From: Rhodobium gokarnense
GTDB lineage: Bacteria > Pseudomonadota > Alphaproteobacteria > Rhizobiales > Rhodobiaceae
NCBI RefSeq assembly: GCF_025961475.1
Contig: NZ_JAOQNS010000002.1
Coordinates: 434,001 to 498,000, forward strand
Length of the DNA stretch: 64,000 nt
Direction of reading: 5' to 3'
Made by a program: the position numbers and the translations under genes. A model generated the notes under the pieces. It was not told the origin of the DNA. It worked only from the letters and a program-made list of their open reading frames with translations, and did not search any database. Below, in pieces: positions 59,895-64,000 of the stretch (position 1 is its first letter; the number at the start of each line of letters is the position of its first letter).

Positions 59895-60386
59895 ATGGAT
59901 CTCTTCAAGAAAACGCTCGACCCGGTGATCGCGCTCGCCGCCATCGCCGTCCTCGACATCTTCCTGTTTCTCATCGTCGGCTCTTGGACCGTCGGCGGCG
60001 GCGAGACCATGATGACGGGGCTCGCGGCCGAAGCCGTCCTCGGAGACGACATCGAACGGCTGCCCTTCTGGAGCCTCGTCTTCCAGCCCGACTGGGGCTA
60101 CTGGAAGATCTATATCAGCCTCGGCATGCTGTTCGGCGCCTTCGTCGCCGCCGTGCTCTCCAAGGAATTCTACCTGCGCATGCCGCGCCGCCTCGGCGAA
60201 TGGGTGATGATCACCATCGGCGGCCTCCTCATGGGCATCGGCATAAGGCTCGCTTTCATCTGCAACGTCTCGACCTTTTTCGGCATCACGCCGGAGGTCA
60301 ATTTCGGCGGCTACCTGGCGATCAGCGGCATCATCGCCGGCGCCTGGGTCGGCTCGCTGATCTACAAGCGCATCCTGGAGGGCTGA
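59895..60386 (+). CDS. YeeE/YedE family transporter, first half
   Basis: The 163-residue membrane protein has four hydrophobic segments and the half-site motif MGIGIRLAFICNVSTFFGI with the key Cys123. The family includes the thiosulfate transporter TsuA, where conserved cysteines pass the sulfur compound across the membrane. Here the transporter is encoded as two genes; the second half starts 4 bases after this stop. A GGGGGAAG site precedes the ATG. Confidence 0.88.
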   Translation: MDLFKKTLDPVIALAAIAVLDIFLFLIVGSWTVGGGETMMTGLAAEAVLGDDIERLPFWSLVFQPDWGYWKIYISLGMLFGAFVAAVLSKEFYLRMPRRLGEWVMITIGGLLMGIGIRLAFICNVSTFFGITPEVNFGGYLAISGIIAGAWVGSLIYKRILEG

Positions 60387-60389
60387 GCG

Positions 60390-61070
60390 ATGAGCCCTGT
60401 CGGTGAATGCATCGTCGCCTTCGTCTTCGGCACCGTCGTCGGCGTCCTCGTTCAACGCTCGCGCTTCTGCAACACGGCGGCCCTGCGCGACGCCATGCTC
60501 TTCAACAGCTATCGCAACACCAAGGCCCTCTTGGTGGCGATGATCATCCTGACCATCGGCTTCACCACCTTCATCTCCATCGGCGAAGGCCACACCATGC
60601 ATTTCGACGTCGGCCTCAACACGGTGGCCGGCCTCTTCCTGTTCGGCATCGGCATGGTGCTTGCCGGCGCCTGCACGGTCTCGACCTGGGTCAAGACCGG
60701 CGAGGGCAATATCGGCGCGCTCTGGGCGCTGATCTTCACCTTCGTCGGCATGTTCCTGTTCTCCCTCGTCTGGTCGTGGAATTTCTGGCCGCCGGCACCG
60801 GCCTCCATGACCGGCAAGATCAACGTGGAAGCCCTGCAACTCGGCTTTTCCAACGCCGCGACGCTGCAGGAAAAGCTCGGCATTCCGGCGATCGTCTTCG
60901 GCCTCGTCCAGGCGGCCGTGCTTCTCCTCATCTACCGGGCGATCCTGAAGAAGGAGGCCGCCCAGCAGGCCCGCCACAAGGCGGCCCAGGAGGAGCGGGC
61001 GCTGAAGAAGGCGATGACCGAAAAAGCATCGGGCAAGACCGGAGAGCCGGTCGCCGAGCCGGCGCAATAA
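60390..61070 (+). CDS. YeeE/YedE family transporter, second half
   Basis: The 226-residue protein has five or six membrane segments and family motifs RSRFCNTAALRDAML (Cys27) and GMVLAGACTVSTWVKTGEGN (Cys near 97). A charged C-terminal tail (KKEAAQQARHKAAQEERALKKAM) projects into the cytosol. Together with the preceding gene it makes one full transporter, probably for thiosulfate or a related sulfur species. The TusA gene follows by 41 bases. Confidence 0.88.
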   Translation: MSPVGECIVAFVFGTVVGVLVQRSRFCNTAALRDAMLFNSYRNTKALLVAMIILTIGFTTFISIGEGHTMHFDVGLNTVAGLFLFGIGMVLAGACTVSTWVKTGEGNIGALWALIFTFVGMFLFSLVWSWNFWPPAPASMTGKINVEALQLGFSNAATLQEKLGIPAIVFGLVQAAVLLLIYRAILKKEAAQQARHKAAQEERALKKAMTEKASGKTGEPVAEPAQ

Positions 61071-61111
61071 CGCACCCAAAGACACAAACAAGCGACACGA
61101 AGGAGGAACCA

Positions 61112-61426
61112 ATGGGTCTGTTCGGATTTGGAGACAAGAAGGGGGCGGAGGCCGCGCCGAAGCCGATGGCGGCGGCAACGCTCAGCGACGGCACCAGCGT
61201 CCAGATCACTGAGGTCGTCGACTGCATCGGCGATTCCTGCCCGCGCCCGCAGCTCATGACCAAGAAGGCCATCGGCAAGATCGAGCCGGGCGAGGTCGTG
61301 GAGGTGTTGGTCGACAACCCGTCCTCGGTGGAGGCTCTGCCGCCCATGTGCGACGAGATCAACGCCACCCATCTTGAGACCGTCAAGGGCGAGCGCTCCT
61401 GGCACGTCTATATCCGCAAGGACTGA
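61112..61426 (+). CDS. TusA-family sulfur carrier protein
   Basis: The 104-residue protein has the CPxP persulfide motif in VVDCIGDSCPRPQLMTKKAI, with Cys38 and Cys43. The TusA fold (EPGEVVEVLVDNPSSVEALP) is preceded by about 30 residues that are not part of the fold and could be a linker to a partner. It would take sulfur from the YeeE/YedE transporter as a protein persulfide. An AAGGAGG site precedes the ATG. Confidence 0.93.
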   Translation: MGLFGFGDKKGAEAAPKPMAAATLSDGTSVQITEVVDCIGDSCPRPQLMTKKAIGKIEPGEVVEVLVDNPSSVEALPPMCDEINATHLETVKGERSWHVYIRKD

Positions 61427-61458
61427 GCGGTGGATCTGCGAACGAAGGGGAGGGGACG

Positions 61459-61665
61459 ATGAGCGGTCCGCTGCTGATGCGGCTCTATTCCATCGCCGTC
61501 GGCGTCATCGTTTTCGCCGGGCTGGCTTACGTCTACGCCGTGCCGCCCCAGTCGATGCGGGTGACCCGCGACGGCCGGCCCCATTTCCAGCCGCAGGTGC
61601 TGCACCCGGAGACGGGCAAGGGCGTGCCCCTCGGCGACCTGATCGACCACTTCAAGGGCGGATGA
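61459..61665 (+). CDS. Small single-span membrane protein in the sulfur operon
   Basis: The 68-residue protein has one N-terminal helix (RLYSIAVGVIVFAGLAYVYAV) and a soluble tail with HFQPQVLHPETGKGVPLGDL. I recognise no family. It is preceded by GGGGAGGGG and followed 4 bases later by another tiny membrane gene. Confidence 0.65.
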   Translation: MSGPLLMRLYSIAVGVIVFAGLAYVYAVPPQSMRVTRDGRPHFQPQVLHPETGKGVPLGDLIDHFKGG

Positions 61666-61669
61666 TGCG

Positions 61670-61762
61670 ATGACCCTCGATGCCCAGACCATTGCCCATT
61701 TCGTGCTCTTCGCGGTGGCGATGTACATCATGTACGTCGCCTTCGTGAAGGAGAGCTACTGA
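61670..61762 (+). CDS. Tiny membrane peptide in the sulfur operon
   Basis: A 30-residue reading frame encodes one hydrophobic helix (IAHFVLFAVAMYIMYVAF) with a short polar end. It lies 4 bases after one small gene and 29 bases before the next. Peptides of this size are often subunits of membrane complexes. I accept it because of position and composition. Confidence 0.5.
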   Translation: MTLDAQTIAHFVLFAVAMYIMYVAFVKESY

Positions 61763-61791
61763 CACAAGAAACGACCAAGGGGGAGAAAACC

Positions 61792-62064
61792 ATGGATCGG
61801 GCAAGCCTGATCTTCTGTGTCGGCGCACTTGCCGCCGCGCTCGTCCTGTCCGTCGTCGGCTTCCAGTTCGCGGCGATGCCGCAGGACGCCGTCGCGGCCG
61901 CCAATACGCCGGTGACGGCCGAGGAAATGGGCGTCGTGGAGCTCGGCGACGGCTTCGGCGAACTCGCCGTTACCGACCTCATGGACTACTACCTGGAAAA
62001 CCCGCCGGTGAGCGATGCCGGCGCCAGCGACACGGTGCCGGAGCGCCGTTTCGGCGGATGCTGA
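61792..62064 (+). CDS. Small anchored or exported protein in the sulfur operon
   Basis: The 90-residue protein has an N-terminal hydrophobic segment (SLIFCVGALAAALVLSVVGF) and an acidic soluble part with VELGDGFGELAVTDLMDYYLENP. It ends with a C-terminal Cys (RRFGGC). Its stop overlaps the rhodanese-like gene by 7 bases. No family is recognised. The terminal Cys in a sulfur operon is notable. Confidence 0.65.
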   Translation: MDRASLIFCVGALAAALVLSVVGFQFAAMPQDAVAAANTPVTAEEMGVVELGDGFGELAVTDLMDYYLENPPVSDAGASDTVPERRFGGC

Positions 62065-63041
62065 AGACCCCGGCCCTGCTGATCGGACTTGCCGCGGTGC
62101 TCCTTGCCGGCGCCGGAACGGACGCGCGGGCCGATTTCCGGTTCCTCGACGATGCCGCGGCGATCCCGGCGGGCGTGGTCGTCGTCGACAGCCGCGACGC
62201 GGACACCTGCGCCGGCGGCGCACCCGCGCGGGCCGAAACCGAGCCCCGCTGCGTGCCGATTGCCGCCGTCATCGGGCCGAATGGCCGGCTCGCGTCCTTC
62301 CGCGACGTTGCCTGGTTCCTCGGCACGGTCGGCCTCGACGGCTCGGAAACGGTGCTCGTCATCGGCGCCCGGGAGCGCGACCGCGACGCCGTCGCAGGCC
62401 TTCTCCACCTTGCGGGCCAGAAAGGCGTGCTGGTCTGGCAGCGGCCGATCAATGCCCTAGGTGAGGATTTCGCGACCGTCTCCGGCCGCATCTCCGAGCC
62501 GGCCCGCCGTGCCGTCTTCCGGGAACCGACGCGCGACGATCGCATTGTGCTTCGGGATGATCTGCAGCGGATGCTGGCCGGGGGCGGTGTGCTGCTCCTC
62601 GACGGGCGTCCGGCAGAGGATTTCTGGGGTGAGAGGACGACGGGCGCGCGGGCGGGCCATCTGCCCGGCGCCCAGTCTCTGCCGGCGCGGGCGCTTCGCG
62701 GCGCAACGCCCGTCGTCGCGCCGGACGGCGTAGACCCCGTTCTTTATGGACGCGGGGCCGTCGACGGCCTTGCCTACTACACCGCCGTCGCCGCCGGGCG
62801 GGGCCGGGCTGCAAGGGTCTATCTGGAAGGCTTCGCCAACTGGGCCGCTTCCGGCCTGCCGCTCGATGCGGAAAGCCATCCGGACCTTACCGCGCCGGGG
62901 CCTGAACGCGTCCGCGCCAAACCGCGTCCCGCGCCGAGGCCCGACGGAAAACTTCTCGCCCTGTCCGCCTCGGTCGGTGCGCTCCTGGGGGCCGCCGTGG
63001 CCGTGGGAACCCTTGCCGTCATTCGCAGAAGGAAAGCCTGA
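62058..63041 (+). CDS. Membrane-anchored tandem rhodanese-like protein lacking the active-site Cys
   Basis: The 327-residue protein has a Sec signal, two rhodanese-like domains at about 25-140 and 165-285 (LLLDGRPAEDFWGERTTG, YLEGFANWAASGLPL), and a C-terminal hydrophobic segment ending RRRKA. At the position of the catalytic cysteine loop the second domain reads VDPVLYGRGAVDG, so Cys is replaced by Gly or Tyr. It may bind rather than transfer sulfur, perhaps as a periplasmic scaffold. Overlaps on both sides (7 bases and 1 base) show tight coupling. Confidence 0.75.
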   Translation: MLKTPALLIGLAAVLLAGAGTDARADFRFLDDAAAIPAGVVVVDSRDADTCAGGAPARAETEPRCVPIAAVIGPNGRLASFRDVAWFLGTVGLDGSETVLVIGARERDRDAVAGLLHLAGQKGVLVWQRPINALGEDFATVSGRISEPARRAVFREPTRDDRIVLRDDLQRMLAGGGVLLLDGRPAEDFWGERTTGARAGHLPGAQSLPARALRGATPVVAPDGVDPVLYGRGAVDGLAYYTAVAAGRGRAARVYLEGFANWAASGLPLDAESHPDLTAPGPERVRAKPRPAPRPDGKLLALSASVGALLGAAVAVGTLAVIRRRKA

Positions 63042-63331
63042 TGGACGTCCTCATCCACATGACCTGCCGCGATGCCGCACGCCTTGCCGCGCCACTCGGC
63101 CGGGCGCTGACCAGCCGCGGCGCCACCTGGGGCTGCTTTCTCACCAACGATGCGGTGTTCGCCGCCGACGATGCCGCCTTCGTCGAGGCCGTCAAGGGCG
63201 CCAGCCGGGCGGTCGTCTGCGAGCATAGCTGGGATCTCCATATGGCCGGCCGCGACAACCCGTTCGAGCGCGGCAGCCAGACCATCAACAGCGGCCTGAT
63301 GGCGGACGCCGCCCGCGTCGTCAGCCTTTAA
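63041..63331 (+). CDS. DsrE-like protein
   Basis: The 96-residue protein starts within the TGA of the previous gene (ATGA overlap). The fold resembles DsrE/TusD: LIHMTCRDAARLAAPLGRAL, then GCFLTNDAVFAA, VCEHSWDLHM and an ending VVSL. Cysteines at residues 9, about 31 and about 59 could be the sulfur-accepting sites. It is the first of three small genes in the DsrEFH/TusBCD style. Confidence 0.65.
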   Translation: MDVLIHMTCRDAARLAAPLGRALTSRGATWGCFLTNDAVFAADDAAFVEAVKGASRAVVCEHSWDLHMAGRDNPFERGSQTINSGLMADAARVVSL

Positions 63332-63343
63332 CGGGAGCGATTG

Positions 63344-63628
63344 ATGGCCGTCACCGAGAAGAAAATCCTGCTGCTCGCCCGCCGCGACCACACCGAGGCG
63401 ATGCGTGTCGCCGCGGGCCTTACCATCTTCGGACACCACGTCCGGCTGGTCTTCATGAACGAGCCCGTCGCCCAGACGGAGGCCAATGCCGAGCAGGCCG
63501 AACTCCTGGATCTCGCCGACATCGAGCCGGAGACGACCGTGCCGGAAATGGCCGACGAGCTCACCCATCTCGATGCCATGGCGCTCGGCGAGGCGATCGC
63601 CGATGCCGACATCGTCATCAACGTCTGA
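63344..63628 (+). CDS. DsrE/DsrF-like protein
   Basis: The 94-residue protein (ATG at 63344, GGGAG upstream) has the strand-helix layout KKILLLARRDHTEAMRVAAG, HHVRLVFMNEPVA and an ending ADADIVINV. It contains no Cys, so it would be a structural partner of the cysteine-bearing subunit. Position and length fit DsrF/TusC. Confidence 0.6.
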   Translation: MAVTEKKILLLARRDHTEAMRVAAGLTIFGHHVRLVFMNEPVAQTEANAEQAELLDLADIEPETTVPEMADELTHLDAMALGEAIADADIVINV

Positions 63629-63640
63629 CGGGAGACCGAC

Positions 63641-63823
63641 ATGCGCATTGCCGCCCTGAAGACGGGGCTTTTCCCCGATACCGACACCGTCGAGACGGCG
63701 CTCGCCGTCCTCGGCGGCGATCATCAGCTTGCCGCCGTCGACCTTGCCGAGGTCGAGGGCGACGGGGCCTGGGAGGAAGTCGCCGACCTGATTTTGTCGG
63801 CGGACCGGGTCGTCACCATCTGA
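63641..63823 (+). CDS. Small DsrH/TusB-like protein
   Basis: The 60-residue protein MRIAALKTGLF... ends ADRVVTI, a pattern like the ends of the two preceding proteins. It is shorter than DsrH (about 95 residues) and has no Cys. The assignment rests on position (third of the trio, 12-base gap) and general fold; unknown protein is the alternative. Confidence 0.5.
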   Translation: MRIAALKTGLFPDTDTVETALAVLGGDHQLAAVDLAEVEGDGAWEEVADLILSADRVVTI

Positions 63824-63857
63824 CCCGAACAAGAACAAAGGAAGGGAAGCAACCACC

Positions 63858-64000
63858 ATGACAAAGCATTCCAGAATTTTTGGCCTGGCCGGCGCGGCGG
63901 CGATCGCCGTCACCGTCCTTGCCGCACCGGCGAGCGCCGCCGATCCGCTGGTCGACGTCGACTGGGTCAAGGCCCATGCCACAGACGACGGCGTCGTCCT
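63858..64000 (+). CDS. Exported protein, probably rhodanese-type sulfurtransferase, 3' end cut by window edge
   Basis: Only 47 codons are inside the window. A Sec signal (FGLAGAAAIAVTVLAAPASA) is followed by DPLVDVDWVKAHATDDGVVL, the usual opening strand and helix of a SseA-like rhodanese. A GGGAAG site precedes the ATG. If it carries the active-site Cys, it would complement the Cys-less rhodanese-like protein at 62058-63041. Confidence 0.6.
   Translation, partial: MTKHSRIFGLAGAAAIAVTVLAAPASAADPLVDVDWVKAHATDDGVV

Overview
The window reads as chromosomal DNA from a GC-rich alphaproteobacterium, most likely a member of the Hyphomicrobiales. The strongest evidence is a complete PhyR/NepR/EcfG general stress locus, a regulatory system confined to Alphaproteobacteria, surrounded by HWE-family kinases and EcfG-type promoters. 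Genes are dense, many overlap by 4 to 8 bases, and I see no rRNA, tRNA, CRISPR array, transposase or phage block.

Layout. 1-1.2 kb: end of an HlyD-type membrane fusion gene and a small membrane partner. 1.5-4.3 kb: a flavin monooxygenase and a polysaccharide-deacetylase/allantoinase-like hydrolase. 4.4-20.8 kb: a carbon-catabolism block. On the minus strand a complete 2-oxoacid dehydrogenase complex (E1 alpha, E1 beta, E2, E3) runs into a class II aldolase and a CbbY-like phosphatase. On the plus strand an RpiR regulator is followed by a CUT1 sugar ABC transporter, a transglutaminase-like protein, an FGGY kinase and a VOC protein. GAAAATTTTC-like palindromes sit upstream of both operons. 21-36 kb: a general stress response island with phyR, nepR, ecfG, two HWE histidine kinases, a stand-alone receiver, and small stress or envelope proteins (CsbD, DUF1328, DUF3309, YqjD/YqjE-like, PRC-barrel). 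I found nine GGAAC-N16/17-CGTT promoters there by eye. An encapsulated-ferritin-like gene without encapsulin closes the island. 37-46.7 kb: a TMAO respiration cluster (torA, torD, torC, torR and a soluble hybrid kinase), which also carries a haloalkane dehalogenase and a free-standing copy of the TorC C-terminal cytochrome domain. 48.6-56.5 kb: a tripartite tricarboxylate transporter, an acylating aldehyde dehydrogenase resembling sulfoacetaldehyde dehydrogenase, and a SucCD-like CoA ligase, divergent from a LysR regulator; this is a candidate sulfoacetate pathway. 56.6-59.6 kb: a DAO-type oxidoreductase, an APH-type kinase and a ribbon-helix-helix protein. 59.9-64 kb: a sulfur trafficking operon with split YeeE/YedE, TusA, small membrane proteins, a membrane-anchored rhodanese-like protein lacking the catalytic cysteine, DsrE-like proteins and the start of an exported protein.

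How the parts may work together. The two catabolic operons at 4-21 kb look co-regulated and could take a sugar from import through phosphorylation and aldol cleavage to acyl-CoA. The stress island is one regulon built around EcfG. The right-hand third has a recurring sulfur theme (sulfonate activation, thiosulfate-type transport, persulfide relay), alongside TMAO respiration, which fits an organism living on marine or organosulfur and methylated-amine substrates. Substrates are inferred from families and context, not shown by the sequence.
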